A program made the translations under genes and the position numbers. This document shows, piece by piece, positions 32,294 to 40,698 of a DNA stretch of 64,000 nucleotides. Numbering within the stretch: the stretch's first letter is position 1; every line of letters starts with the position of its first letter. The notes below the pieces were generated by a model that did no database searches, was not told the origin of the DNA, and worked only from the letters and a program-made list of their open reading frames with translations. Location: contig JAFVDD010000051.1 of NCBI GenBank assembly GCA_017478725.1, forward strand, positions 1 to 64,000, written 5' to 3'. Source of the DNA: Paludibacteraceae bacterium. Its GTDB lineage: Bacteria > Bacteroidota > Bacteroidia > Bacteroidales > Paludibacteraceae.

Positions 32294-32665
32294 ATGAACG
32301 CCCTTTACACTATCCTGTTACTCTTAGCCTCCAATGTGTTTATGACCCTGGCGTGGTACGGCCACCTGAAACTGCAGAACATGGGGTTCTTTACCAACGC
32401 CACGCCGCTGATCTTCGTGATACTCCTCTCGTGGGGCATCGCTTTTTTCGAATACTGCCTGCAGGTGCCTGCCAACCGTCTCGGCTTTGACGGCAACGGC
32501 GGACCCTTCACGCTGATGCAGCTGAAAGTCATCCAGGAGGTCATCACTCTGGTGGTGTTCGTTCTATTCTCGGCTATCGCCTTCGGAATGCCGCTCCGCT
32601 GGAACCATTTCGTGGCATGCCTTTTCCTCATTGCCGCCGTCTATTTCGTTTTCGGCTTCAAATAA
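32294..32665 (+). CDS. DUF486/DMT-type small membrane protein
   Basis: A 123-residue protein with four membrane helices. It shows the DUF486 pattern: NVFMTLAWYGHLK, LSWGIAFFEYCLQVPANRLGF, FTLMQLKVIQEVITLVVFVLF and the final LIAAVYFVF. The family belongs to the drug/metabolite transporter group by fold; the substrate is not known. It probably shares the transcript of the TtcA-type gene, and a terminator lies about 100 bases downstream. Confidence 0.85.
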   Translation: MNALYTILLLLASNVFMTLAWYGHLKLQNMGFFTNATPLIFVILLSWGIAFFEYCLQVPANRLGFDGNGGPFTLMQLKVIQEVITLVVFVLFSAIAFGMPLRWNHFVACLFLIAAVYFVFGFK

Positions 32666-32714
32666 CGCTTACGGGCAACTCGCAAGCATCTTTGTTGTAG
32701 GTCGTTAGCGGAAC

Positions 32715-32742
32715 GCGACCATCACGCGACCATCTTACGACG
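32715..32742. repeat. Short 11-bp-spaced repeat (GCGACCATC)
   Basis: GCGACCATC at 32715 and 32726, with a weaker ACGACG at 32737. It is at the 3' side of the DUF486 gene. This is a minimal case of the 11-bp pattern seen elsewhere and could be chance. Confidence 0.35.
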
Positions 32743-32766
32743 ACAAAATAAGGACGATTATAGAAC

Positions 32767-32794
32767 AATCTGCATCAAAAGTGCAGATTTTTTT
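32767..32794 (+). terminator. Intrinsic terminator
   Basis: AATCTGCA (32767-32774) pairs with TGCAGATT (32782-32789), loop TCAAAAG, then TTTTT. The T-run merges into the next -33 box (TTTG at 32792). Confidence 0.85.
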
Positions 32795-32823
32795 GGATAT
32801 ATCAAAAATTTGTTGTACTTTTG
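32792..32823 (+). promoter_or_regulatory. Promoter ahead of the 6S-like RNA region
   Basis: TTTG at 32792-32795, 20 bp, TACTTTTG at 32816-32823. The next 140 bases hold AAGTGA/TCACTT, the hairpin CCTGCC-GCC-GGCAGG (32899-32913) and TTCAAT-CACAT-ATTGAA, then the rod-like RNA. No coding frame with a good start follows until 33389. Confidence 0.75.
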
Positions 32824-32970
32824 CAGCAGAAATGGGAATTATACAGCGACAAGTGAGCCGGAATGATTTTCCTGTTTCGCGGAATCACTTACGCCGCGCC
32901 TGCCGCCGGCAGGAGGGGATGAGGGATTCAATCACATATTGAAAAGGCGTTTATTGACGCTTTGTATTTG

Positions 32971-33198
32971 ACGCACAAAAAGCTTAGCACACTTTTAATT
33001 ACTACAGTCAGGACAAAGTAAGCAAAGACGCCTACGGGTATGACTATTCATAACCCCTTCGTACATCGTACCTGGTACTTTGTACATGTTCGTGGGTTTG
33101 TCATATCGGCGTAGGTTTCATTGTTGTTTATTAACTGTAGTGGGTAAGTGCTAAGACCCTTGTGCGTAGATGAGCAATAGCGAAGTCTGCGCTTTTTT
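32971..33198 (+). ncRNA. ssrS: Rod-shaped RNA with central bubble, probable 6S RNA
   Basis: Nested helices: ACGCAC (32971-32976) with GTGCGT (33162-33167); CTTAGCAC (32983-32990) with GTGCTAAG (33148-33155); ACTACAGT (33001-33008) with ACTGTAGT (33134-33141). Then a bubble of about 19 and 17 bases, then CCTAC (33031-33035) with GTAGG (33111-33115), GTATGAC with GTCATAT, AACCC with GGGTT, and an apical GTAC-rich hairpin. A closing stem, single large bubble and apical stem is the layout of 6S RNA, which binds RNA polymerase. The 5' bubble strand contains ACAAAGTAAG, the complement of a TTACTTTG promoter-like box. The 3' end has GCGTAGA/TCTGCGC followed by T6. Exact 5' end unknown. Confidence 0.6.
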
Positions 33199-33258
33199 GC
33201 GCGTGTATGCGTGAGTGCATAAAAATTATTAAGGAATTAAAATAATGGAGAAAGCCGA

Positions 33259-33315
33259 AGTCTTGCGCAAGAGCGAGTGTAAGTCTTGCTTACACAACTC
33301 GCCGAAGCCAAGACT
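33259..33315 (+). other. Leader hairpin before the LPP20-like gene
   Basis: Nested pairs AGTCTTG (33259-33265) with CAAGACT (33309-33315), GCGAG (33273-33277) with CTCGC (33298-33302), TGTAAG (33278-33283) with CTTACA (33289-33294). The open frame through this segment ends in the real gene, but the signal peptide starts only at 33389, so this is taken as untranslated leader. Confidence 0.5.
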
Positions 33316-33388
33316 GGCGACGTCCGGAACGAAGTGGAGGATGCCGAAAAGCCAAGTGAGTAGGCGCAATATCAAAACAACAAACATC

Positions 33389-34180
33389 ATGAAAAAGATT
33401 ATGTTACTCGCTACAGTAGTAGCAATGTCCATGGCAGTAGCAATGCCCGTTAATGCGCAGAGCCGCAAGGAGAAGAAAGCTGCAGCTAAAGCTCAGTGGG
33501 AGATGGAACAGAAACAACAACGCGAGGAAGCAGAGTTGAAACACAAACTGCGTATGGACAGCATTGCCAATGCCGGCAAGGTGGCAGAAGAGCAAGCTCA
33601 TAAGGCTGAGGCAGAACGCCGTGCGAAAGAAGCAGAGGCAAAAGCCCGCCAGAAGAAAGCCGAGGAAGCAGCTGCATTGGAAGAAAAAGAATTCAACGAG
33701 CCCTGTATGGATTTTGAAAGTACGGCTAATCTCATCCGCGCCCGTGGTATAGGAGAAGATTTTGAGCAGCAACTCTCTGCTGAGATGGCACGTTCTGCTG
33801 CCATTGAGGAACTGGGCTCACAGATTTCCACGAAAGTACAGGCATTGCTGATGAACTATAAGAAATCCGTTCGCCAGAACCTCAAGCGTGAGTCTTTGCG
33901 CCGAGTAGAAGGTCTGACCATGACTGAGGTAGATCAGGCTACCGGTTTCCGTGTGGCTTGTCGCAAGACGACTACATACATCCAGAACGGTGAGCGCATT
34001 TTCAAGACCTATATGGTCATTGAGTTGGGAGAAGACCAACTGCTCAAACCCATCTATGATGGAATCCAGAAAGATGACGAATTGAAGATAGACGGTGATT
34101 ATCAGTCTTTCAAGAGAGAGTTTGACGACCACTTCAAGAATCAGTCTGAAGAATCTCTGCAAGAGATGATTAACCTATAA
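33389..34180 (+). CDS. Secreted coiled-coil protein with LPP20/FlgT-like domain
   Basis: A 263-residue protein. ATG 33389 gives a clear signal peptide (MKKIMLLATVVAMSMAVAMPVNAQ); 48 upstream codons of open frame are leader. Residues 25-100 are a charged Ala/Glu/Lys coiled coil. The rest (ARGIGEDFEQQLSAEMARSAAIEELGSQISTKVQALLMNY, TYMVIELGEDQLLKPIYDGI) resembles the LPP20/FlgT N-terminal fold. A related domain is in the protein at 42090, which links this gene to the CsgG-like cluster downstream. Envelope function is likely; the exact role is unknown. Confidence 0.6.
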   Translation: MKKIMLLATVVAMSMAVAMPVNAQSRKEKKAAAKAQWEMEQKQQREEAELKHKLRMDSIANAGKVAEEQAHKAEAERRAKEAEAKARQKKAEEAAALEEKEFNEPCMDFESTANLIRARGIGEDFEQQLSAEMARSAAIEELGSQISTKVQALLMNYKKSVRQNLKRESLRRVEGLTMTEVDQATGFRVACRKTTTYIQNGERIFKTYMVIELGEDQLLKPIYDGIQKDDELKIDGDYQSFKREFDDHFKNQSEESLQEMINL

Positions 34181-34268
34181 CTTTTCTTCATCGCTCCGAG
34201 GGGGCTGATACCTCCCTCGGTTGCACTAATAAAACGATCTTTGATATATTGTCGAATCAATAGAGCAT

Positions 34269-35600
34269 TTATAAAAAGGAAGCCATTAGGATTGGCAGTA
34301 GTTGCGTTTGCTCGTCATGGGAAAGGTCTTTAGCATATAACAAGACACGCTTTCCTATGCGGGCTGAGAATTTTTTACAAAATGCATCTAATGAGGCGTG
34401 CGACTTATGAGAAGAGGATTTGACTTCTATGGGAAGGATTTTATTTCCCCTTGACAGCAGAAAATCTATCTCATAATTATGCTTTTCATCTTTGGGAAAT
34501 GTGTAATAAAAGAGGTTATTTCCGGCTGCCGCCAGCATTTGCGCTGCAATATTTTCATACACATATCCCAAATTGGCGTCCAGTTTATCGCTTAATAGTT
34601 TTTCGTATAAACTATTTTCTGTATAATCTTTGTCCCAGAAAGCCAGAGTTACAAACAAACCGGTATCGGCTGTGAAAATTTTATAACGACTGCTGTCCTT
34701 TGTAAGTGACATTCCTACATTCGGGTCATCGCAATGATAAACTATATTGACTGTTTTGCTGTCTTCCAAAGCCTTGATTAGTTCCAGTAGTTTGTCTTCT
34801 TCGACAGAACCGATTGCATTGTAAGGCACAAAACGGTTACTTGCGCGAGACAATTGTCCGGGGATGGACATGAACAGTTTGCTGATGCGACCGGTTGGGT
34901 CAATCTTCAGGAAATCATCTTCGTACAGTTGGATGATATTACGCTTTACTTCATCCACTTTTTGCAAATTGAGTGTATTAAGATAAGTGTTGACGGCTTG
35001 AGGCATACCGCCGACGAGCATATAAAGCCGGAACTCGCGCATTTTGGTCCGTAATGCGGCTCCTAAAGGCAAATGTTTGCCGTAAAATGTGCGCAATAAC
35101 GGGACGGTCGCGGTGTCGCCTAACGCCCAGCGAAACTCTTCGTAATCCATCGGATACATAGAAATGCGCTTTTCCTCACTTGGAATAGTAATATCTTGCG
35201 TGTTTTTCTTGATACTGATAAGGGAGCCTGTCTCTATGTAATCGTATCTTCCGTCCTGAACGAGATACTTGATGGCTTGACGGGCTAAAGGACATTTTTG
35301 TACCTCATCAAAGATAATAACCGATTTCCGAGGTGATAGTGTCACTCCGTAATGCGCCTGTAATGTGAGGAAGATATAATCCAGATTGTCTAAATCTTCG
35401 AAAAGGTCTTTAATCTTTTTAGGTGCTTTATTAAAATCTATCAAGATATATGAATCGTATTCATGCTTGGCAAACTCCTCGGCAATGGTTGATTTACCAA
35501 CACGCCGTGCCCCCTCTATCAAAAGAGCTGTTTGACCATTGTCCTCATGCTTCCAATTAAGCATTCTTTCATACAATTTGCGCTTAAAGATACATTCCAT
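34269..35600 (-). CDS. AAA ATPase with DUF4143 / PD-(D/E)XK-like C-terminus
   Basis: A 443-residue protein. Walker A is IEGARRVGKST, Walker B SVIIFDEVQKCP, followed by YIETGSLISI. The C-terminal DUF4143 domain ends in a nuclease-like motif, YEIDFLLSRGNKILPIEVKSSSHKS. Such ATPases are very common in Bacteroidales, often in many copies, and their role is poorly understood. The start at 35600 fits the promoter at 35627-35657; 19 more upstream codons are open but lie across that promoter. Convergent with the LPP20-like gene, divergent from the CsgG-like cluster. Confidence 0.85.
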   Translation of the reverse strand: MECIFKRKLYERMLNWKHEDNGQTALLIEGARRVGKSTIAEEFAKHEYDSYILIDFNKAPKKIKDLFEDLDNLDYIFLTLQAHYGVTLSPRKSVIIFDEVQKCPLARQAIKYLVQDGRYDYIETGSLISIKKNTQDITIPSEEKRISMYPMDYEEFRWALGDTATVPLLRTFYGKHLPLGAALRTKMREFRLYMLVGGMPQAVNTYLNTLNLQKVDEVKRNIIQLYEDDFLKIDPTGRISKLFMSIPGQLSRASNRFVPYNAIGSVEEDKLLELIKALEDSKTVNIVYHCDDPNVGMSLTKDSSRYKIFTADTGLFVTLAFWDKDYTENSLYEKLLSDKLDANLGYVYENIAAQMLAAAGNNLFYYTFPKDEKHNYEIDFLLSRGNKILPIEVKSSSHKSHASLDAFCKKFSARIGKRVLLYAKDLSHDEQTQLLPILMASFL

Positions 35601-35626
35601 ACAAATGGGATAATTAAAAAACGCTG

Positions 35627-35657
35627 CAAAGTTACATAAAATAAATGAATTATGCAA
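35627..35657 (-). promoter_or_regulatory. Promoter of the AAA ATPase gene
   Basis: Minus strand: TTG (complement of 35655-35657), 20 bp, TAACTTTG (complement of 35627-35634). The ATG at 35600 is about 20 bases past the expected start. Confidence 0.8.
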
Positions 35658-35677
35658 CTATTTTAAACAAAAAAAAC

Positions 35678-35759
35678 AAAATCCCCCGCAATTTTATTTG
35701 TCTAAATACCGAAATCCCCCGTAATTTTATTTATAAAAATACCAAAATTCCCTGTAAAA
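35678..35759. repeat. 33-bp direct repeat upstream of the CsgG-like cluster
   Basis: Two 33-base units (35678-35710 and 35711-35743) and half of a third. The shared core is AAATCCCCCGYAATTTTATTT and the unit ends in ATACC. The region is intergenic, between the ATPase promoter and the first CsgG-like gene. Confidence 0.8.
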
Positions 35760-35818
35760 AAAATCTGTTGATTCGACAACATATCATAAATGCACGACAA
35801 ACTAAAATAACGAACAAT

Positions 35819-37573
35819 ATGAGAAAACTATTAATTGTTTTGCTTTCGGCTCTCTCGCTGACAGCATTCGCACAGCAGAAAAAAGTAGCTGTGTATGTTG
35901 TTGGTAGTGAAGATGGCATAAATAAAGTTCTCGGTAGTAAATTATCTATTGCGCTTGGCAGGCACGGATATTCTGTAACAGAGAGAACAAGCGATTTTCT
36001 GTCGGTTATAGCAAAAGAGCAATCCTACCAACGAACAGGCACTGTTGATGATGAAGAAATATCTCGAATCGGTAAACAATTCGGAGCACAATTGGTTTGT
36101 GTCGTCACGATAAAAAAAATATTTAATCTCCCATATGTATCCGCGCGCTTAATTGATGTAGAAACGGCAGAAGTTGAAGGGGCGGCATCCTTTTCAGGTC
36201 AATTAACTTCGGCGCAAGAAGTTATAGCGGCAGGCGATCAACTGACAACGGATATAATTAAAAGTATGTCATCCGAAAAAGGGCTAGCGTGGAAAAAAGT
36301 AGCTGTATATATTACAGAATCTGAAGCTAGCAAAAAAATATCACATATAGTAGGAGACAAACTGGTTTCTAGTTTCACAAATGCAGGTCGTTATATTACG
36401 ATCGAGCGAACAGACCAGTTTCTCTCTCAATTGGGTTCCGAACATGCATACCAGCGAACGGGGGCTGTGGATGACAAAACCATATCACATTTAGGAAAAC
36501 AATTTGGTGTTGATTATGTCTGTGTTGTGGATATTACGGACGTTCTTGGAGAAAAATATATATCTGCTCGGATGATTGATGTGGAAACCGCAGAGATAAT
36601 AAACATGTTCGAGAAATCTTCGGAAATGCAAAATGTAGATGATATTACTAATATCACTAATGCCATTGCTTCTATCTTATCAAAAGGTAATTATAAAGAA
36701 CAACGTTATGAAGATGCTACACTATGGACAACTGATATTCTTTATCCATCAATGATTAAGCAGATTCCTTCCACAGAGATTCCAAAATGGATTTTAAATA
36801 TACCATCTAAATCTTACGTAGGAGTTTCCATGCCAGGTGGAGATGACATGGATGCAATTGGCATGGCTTTGTTTCAAAAAATACTTGCCAATGATGAGCC
36901 GTTATGGCATAAAGCTGGGGCGAAAAAAGAAAACTTTGACGGCGGACGTCAAGGAATCTATAACTCATTACAGGACTCGGCTGAAATTTCATTTGACGCC
37001 ACTATAAGTTATAACATACAAGAATTATCGAAATTATCAAATTATGAGACCATTTGTCGAATAAGCGACGGACACAGAAATAGATTGCACATAAAAATAA
37101 CCTATAAAACAGAGAATGGTAGAGAATCCCTTGCTACCAAAAAGGAAAAAATAAGTAAAGGGATGTCTTACAAAACATTAAATTTAGAATTTAGTGATCG
37201 TCAATATTCTTTTATTATACATGAGGTCTATAGAAATGACACATGCAGATATACATGCCAGTACGAGAGAGAATTCAATAGACATAGTAATCAGTTCATT
37301 AATGATGTTTTTATAATGAAAAAAAAAGAAGAGGGGACTACTCCCATATATATTTTCCCTACTGTTAAAACGGATATAGCAGAACAGTGTCAACATCGCT
37401 ATGTTTTTAGTCAACAAAGGTGTTTAGCTGAGCAATTATGGGAGTATTATCTAGATTTATTCTTGAAGACATTGCCCGAAAATCATTTTTATGGTTCCAT
37501 CGTTAGAAAAGGAACCCCTATTGTATGTCAAGAATATAACAATGGAGAATTTATTATATATTGCAAGGAATAG
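35819..37573 (+). CDS. Secreted protein with two CsgG/FlgO-like modules (family member 1)
   Basis: A 584-residue protein starting at 35819 (MRKLLIVLLSALSLTAFAQ); the upstream open frame reads only the 33-bp repeats. Modules at about 22-145 and 158-275 share the pattern KKVAVY..SE..., ERTDQFLSQLGSEHAYQRTGAVDD, LGKQFGVDYVCVVDI, YISARMIDVETAEI. This is like CsgG and FlgO, periplasmic/outer-membrane proteins in curli export or flagella. The C-terminal 310 residues (WILNIPSKSYVGVSMPGGDDMDAIGMALFQKIL and on) are unassigned. It heads a row of five related genes. Confidence 0.65.
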   Translation: MRKLLIVLLSALSLTAFAQQKKVAVYVVGSEDGINKVLGSKLSIALGRHGYSVTERTSDFLSVIAKEQSYQRTGTVDDEEISRIGKQFGAQLVCVVTIKKIFNLPYVSARLIDVETAEVEGAASFSGQLTSAQEVIAAGDQLTTDIIKSMSSEKGLAWKKVAVYITESEASKKISHIVGDKLVSSFTNAGRYITIERTDQFLSQLGSEHAYQRTGAVDDKTISHLGKQFGVDYVCVVDITDVLGEKYISARMIDVETAEIINMFEKSSEMQNVDDITNITNAIASILSKGNYKEQRYEDATLWTTDILYPSMIKQIPSTEIPKWILNIPSKSYVGVSMPGGDDMDAIGMALFQKILANDEPLWHKAGAKKENFDGGRQGIYNSLQDSAEISFDATISYNIQELSKLSNYETICRISDGHRNRLHIKITYKTENGRESLATKKEKISKGMSYKTLNLEFSDRQYSFIIHEVYRNDTCRYTCQYEREFNRHSNQFINDVFIMKKKEEGTTPIYIFPTVKTDIAEQCQHRYVFSQQRCLAEQLWEYYLDLFLKTLPENHFYGSIVRKGTPIVCQEYNNGEFIIYCKE

Positions 37574-37602
37574 AAATTCAGAATAAAAAACGAGTATTAT
37601 CA

Positions 37603-38454
37603 ATGAGAAAACTTTTAATTATCTTGCTCTCAGCTCTCTCGCTGACAGCATTCGCACAGCAAAAGAAAGTAGCTGTGTATGTAACAGGTCAACAGACAGG
37701 TATTAACAAAGTACTCGGTGATCAATTGGTTGCGGCATTTGCTAAGAGTGGTAAATACATCGCCATTGAGCGCACCGCCAGTTTCTTGGCGGAATTAGGT
37801 AAGGAGCAGAACTACCAGCGTACAGGAGCGGTTGATGACAGCGAATTATCTCGCTTAGGTAAGCAGTTCGGGGTGCAACTGGTTTGTGTTGCCGATGTGA
37901 GTGATGTATTCGGAGAAAAGTACATTTCCAGTAGACTTATTGATGTGGAGAGTGCCGAGGTGGTTAATACTTCCAATGCGACAAGCAAGTTGGAAAATAT
38001 GCAAGAGTTGCTAAATGTTACAGATGGATTGGCAAAAGAACTGACTGCAAAAACGGTTCAGGAGAAAGCAGCTGAAGCTGCGGCTGAGCAAAAGGCGAAG
38101 GAAACTGAAATCCAAAGATTAAAGAAAGCTATTTCTGAGGGGTATATTCAAATAGATAATATCATGGTAGTTGTAGCAAATAGTTACCCAGAAATGACGC
38201 ATGCAAGTGCTAAAAATGAAGCTAATAGATTCAACTTAGGAGGATTTAACGATTGGCGTTTACCAAGTCCAAGTGAAATGTCTAGAATTAAAAATGTATT
38301 TGATCAGTATCATGCAACATATTGGGATTTTCCATCATTGCCGTGGGACACTTTCGGTTGCTCGGGAAACTATTCCTATTATCGAGATGGAACAACAGCA
38401 AGAGACTGGAATGCGTGGAAAGAGAAAGTGGTGTTTGTTCGCGATGTAAAATAA
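37603..38454 (+). CDS. Secreted CsgG/FlgO-like protein with Lcl/DUF1566-type C-terminus (family member 2)
   Basis: A 283-residue protein with signal MRKLLIILLSALSLTAFAQ, 29 bases after the previous stop. One CsgG-like module (about 22-150): KSGKYIAIERTASFLAELGKEQNYQRTGAVDD, LGKQFGVQLVCVADV, YISSRLIDVESAEVV. A short coiled coil at about 165-190 leads to a Lcl/DUF1566 or FISUMP-like domain (GGFNDWRLPSPSEMSRIKNVFDQY, ending WKEKVVFVRDVK). The signal-peptide DNA is nearly identical to that of member 1. Confidence 0.65.
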   Translation: MRKLLIILLSALSLTAFAQQKKVAVYVTGQQTGINKVLGDQLVAAFAKSGKYIAIERTASFLAELGKEQNYQRTGAVDDSELSRLGKQFGVQLVCVADVSDVFGEKYISSRLIDVESAEVVNTSNATSKLENMQELLNVTDGLAKELTAKTVQEKAAEAAAEQKAKETEIQRLKKAISEGYIQIDNIMVVVANSYPEMTHASAKNEANRFNLGGFNDWRLPSPSEMSRIKNVFDQYHATYWDFPSLPWDTFGCSGNYSYYRDGTTARDWNAWKEKVVFVRDVK

Positions 38455-38456
38455 TT

Positions 38457-38549
38457 ATGCAAATAGAAAAGAAATATTTATCATTGCCTTTGACAGCACA
38501 ATTGGAGATTACGGATTACTGTAATCACCGGTGTGTGCAATGTAATTAA
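38457..38549 (+). pseudogene. Radical-SAM N-terminal stub
   Basis: A 30-codon frame (ATG 38457 to TAA 38547-38549). After a short lead it reads LPLTAQLEITDYCNHRCVQCN and stops. CNHRCVQC is the Cx3Cx2C cluster motif of radical SAM enzymes, preceded by the usual beta-strand EITDYC. Everything after the third Cys is missing. It is most likely the remains of a radical SAM gene cut by recombination inside the CsgG-like cluster. A real 30-residue peptide cannot be excluded. Confidence 0.55.
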
Positions 38550-38562
38550 AAAACTAAGTATT

Positions 38563-39192
38563 ATGGAAAAGTATTGGATTGAACTGGCTTTTACGCTATT
38601 AGGTGCCCTTCTAGGTAGCAGTGGTGCAATCGGTTTATTTTTCTATTTACAGAAAAGGAAAGCCGAATATAATGAAACACTGTTTATTGAATATAAAAAT
38701 ATTGCTCAAGAACTTGCCGATATATTAAAAGATTTGTTAACTCTTTCATTCATTCCGAGTAACTATACAGATAAGCAGTTGGATGATATCGCACAAGACT
38801 TGTCGGCATTTTACTATAAGTATTATCTGATTCTACCTCAAGCCGTATTGCTTGAGATACAAAGCCTGTACTCGTGCTTGCACCATAAAGGACGTTTCCT
38901 ATTTATACCAATCATGGACAAAAACGAGCATGTCTATGTACAGAGACCTTTAAGAATGAAAAATGACCAAATAAAATTCATAAAGGATGCCTCATTGATT
39001 TTGCGCTATAATGTAAAAGTGATAGATAGATTTTACAAGAAATTTAAAGAGCGAAAAGCTGATACATTTTTGAAATGCCAAGCACGCCATGTAATAGTTG
39101 TATTGGATAGAGAATGGAATTTGAAAGATATGCACAAATGGGCAGAGTTAAGAACAAAACAAACCCTCTATATGCAGGAAAACAAGAAATGA
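38563..39192 (+). CDS. Single-pass membrane protein, unknown
   Basis: A 209-residue protein with one N-terminal membrane helix (IELAFTLLGALLGSSGAIGLFFYL) followed by a basic stretch, so the C-terminal part is probably cytoplasmic. The rest is helical (YKNIAQELADILKDLLTLSF, LEIQSLYSCLHHKG, FYKKFKERKADTF) with no family match I can see. It lies between two CsgG-like genes, 6 bases before the next start. The layout resembles a small sensor or scaffold. Confidence 0.6.
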   Translation: MEKYWIELAFTLLGALLGSSGAIGLFFYLQKRKAEYNETLFIEYKNIAQELADILKDLLTLSFIPSNYTDKQLDDIAQDLSAFYYKYYLILPQAVLLEIQSLYSCLHHKGRFLFIPIMDKNEHVYVQRPLRMKNDQIKFIKDASLILRYNVKVIDRFYKKFKERKADTFLKCQARHVIVVLDREWNLKDMHKWAELRTKQTLYMQENKK

Positions 39193-39197
39193 ATATT

Positions 39198-40670
39198 ATG
39201 AGAAAACTATTAATTATCTTCCTTTCGGCACTTTCGCTGACAGTAGTTGCACAGAAACCTAAAATCGCTGTCTATATGACAGGCGATGACCCAGTTAATG
39301 AAATTGTGTCTAATCGTTTAGTGGATGATTTTGCACGTGGAAATGAATATACCACCGTAGAGCGGACAGCAAGTTTCTTGGCGGAGTTATCCAAAGAACA
39401 TGCCTATGAGCGTTCCGGTGAAGTGGATGACGAGCAGATTGCTGCATTAGGACGCCAGTTTAATGTGCAGTATGTATGCGTTGTTTCAGTATTAGATGTA
39501 TGGAATACCGAAAAATATATTACGGCACGTATCATAGACACGGAAACAGCTGAAGTTGTTGCATCATGCAGTTCCAATGGTTCTATCCAGAATAGTTCAG
39601 AACTTATTGGAGCATTAAATACCCTTTCGGATAGTTTTTTCAAGGCGATGCGTTCTACGAAACAAGCGGATGCGAAGAAAGTGGCAGTATACGTGTCGAA
39701 GACAGGAAATCGTGATGTAGATATCGTCCTTGGTGATCAACTGGTATCCGGTTTTGCAAAAAGCGGTCGCTATGTTGCGATAGAGCGCACCAATAGTTTT
39801 TTGAAGAAATTGAAAGACGAGCAAGGTTATCAACAATCTGGAGCCGTGGCAGATGATGATTTGACCCGTTGGGGGCAACAGTTCGGAGTGCAATATGTAT
39901 GTATTGCCAAATCAACCTCATGGGCAGGTGATTACTTCATTACTACAAGAATGGTTGATGTAAAGACAGGTGAAGTAGTAAATAGTTACAAGATAGAGGG
40001 AAGAAAACTTGCAAATTCGCGTGACGTTGTGCGAGTGGCACAAGAGATTGCTTCCGAGTTATCTAAGGGAACACTTGCCGAGCAAGCAGAAGAAGCAAGA
40101 TTGAAAAGAGAAGCGGAAGAAGCAAGAATACGTGCAGCAGAGGAAGCACGCCTACGAGCAGAGGCAGAAGAAAGAGCACGAATTGAGGCAGAGGAGAGAG
40201 CCAAAAGAGAAGAGGAGGAGAGATTAGAACGAGAAAAAGAAGAAGAAATTGCATATATCAATTCTTGCAAACGACAAGGCTATTTGATAGTTGAAACTAA
40301 CGACGGAAAGTACATGATTGATTTAAATGCCAATAATAAATATACTAGCTTTAAGGAAGTTAATAGGACGTACTCAAAATATGGAAAATATGGATGGAGA
40401 TTACCATACAAATATGAAATGAATCCCATTGTAAAAGCATTATTTCATAGTCGTTACGGACAATTGTGTAAGAAACATTCTATGAGTACAGGACTTCGAG
40501 AAAAGGCAAAATATTGGTGTGTAAATGGGAAAAACCTGCGTTATTATATGGAAGTATATGACTTTGGTGCATATGACGGTCCGAATGATGACTATACTTT
40601 TGCCTTCGCTGCGGATTATTATGTCAAAAGTGGTATAGATGCGTGTGCTTTTTATATTATAAAATTATAA
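39198..40670 (+). CDS. Secreted protein with two CsgG/FlgO-like modules, long coiled coil and DUF1566-like end (family member 3)
   Basis: A 490-residue protein with signal MRKLLIIFLSALSLTVVAQ. Two CsgG-like modules (about 22-150 and 158-290): IAVYMTG.., ERTASFLAELSKEHAYERSGEVDD, LGRQFNVQYVCVVSV; then KKVAVYVS, ERTNSFLKKLKDEQGYQQSGAV, WGQQFGVQYVCIA. A TolA-like Glu/Arg/Ala coiled coil follows (about 300-355). The C-terminus (KYGKYGWRLPYKYEMNPIVKALF) resembles Lcl/DUF1566. The open frame extends upstream over the previous gene, but the signal peptide fixes the start at 39198. Confidence 0.65.
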   Translation: MRKLLIIFLSALSLTVVAQKPKIAVYMTGDDPVNEIVSNRLVDDFARGNEYTTVERTASFLAELSKEHAYERSGEVDDEQIAALGRQFNVQYVCVVSVLDVWNTEKYITARIIDTETAEVVASCSSNGSIQNSSELIGALNTLSDSFFKAMRSTKQADAKKVAVYVSKTGNRDVDIVLGDQLVSGFAKSGRYVAIERTNSFLKKLKDEQGYQQSGAVADDDLTRWGQQFGVQYVCIAKSTSWAGDYFITTRMVDVKTGEVVNSYKIEGRKLANSRDVVRVAQEIASELSKGTLAEQAEEARLKREAEEARIRAAEEARLRAEAEERARIEAEERAKREEEERLEREKEEEIAYINSCKRQGYLIVETNDGKYMIDLNANNKYTSFKEVNRTYSKYGKYGWRLPYKYEMNPIVKALFHSRYGQLCKKHSMSTGLREKAKYWCVNGKNLRYYMEVYDFGAYDGPNDDYTFAFAADYYVKSGIDACAFYIIKL

Positions 40671-40698
40671 AGAAAAAAATATTAAGAGCCGTATATCT

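Noticed and set aside
33245..33388. N-terminal extension of the LPP20-like protein
   Set aside because: A good signal peptide begins at 33389 and the upstream codons fall in a hairpin-rich leader.
35645..35818. N-terminal 58 residues of the first CsgG-like protein with an 11-residue repeat
   Set aside because: The frame just reads the 33-bp repeats; the signal peptide starts at 35819 as in the paralogues.
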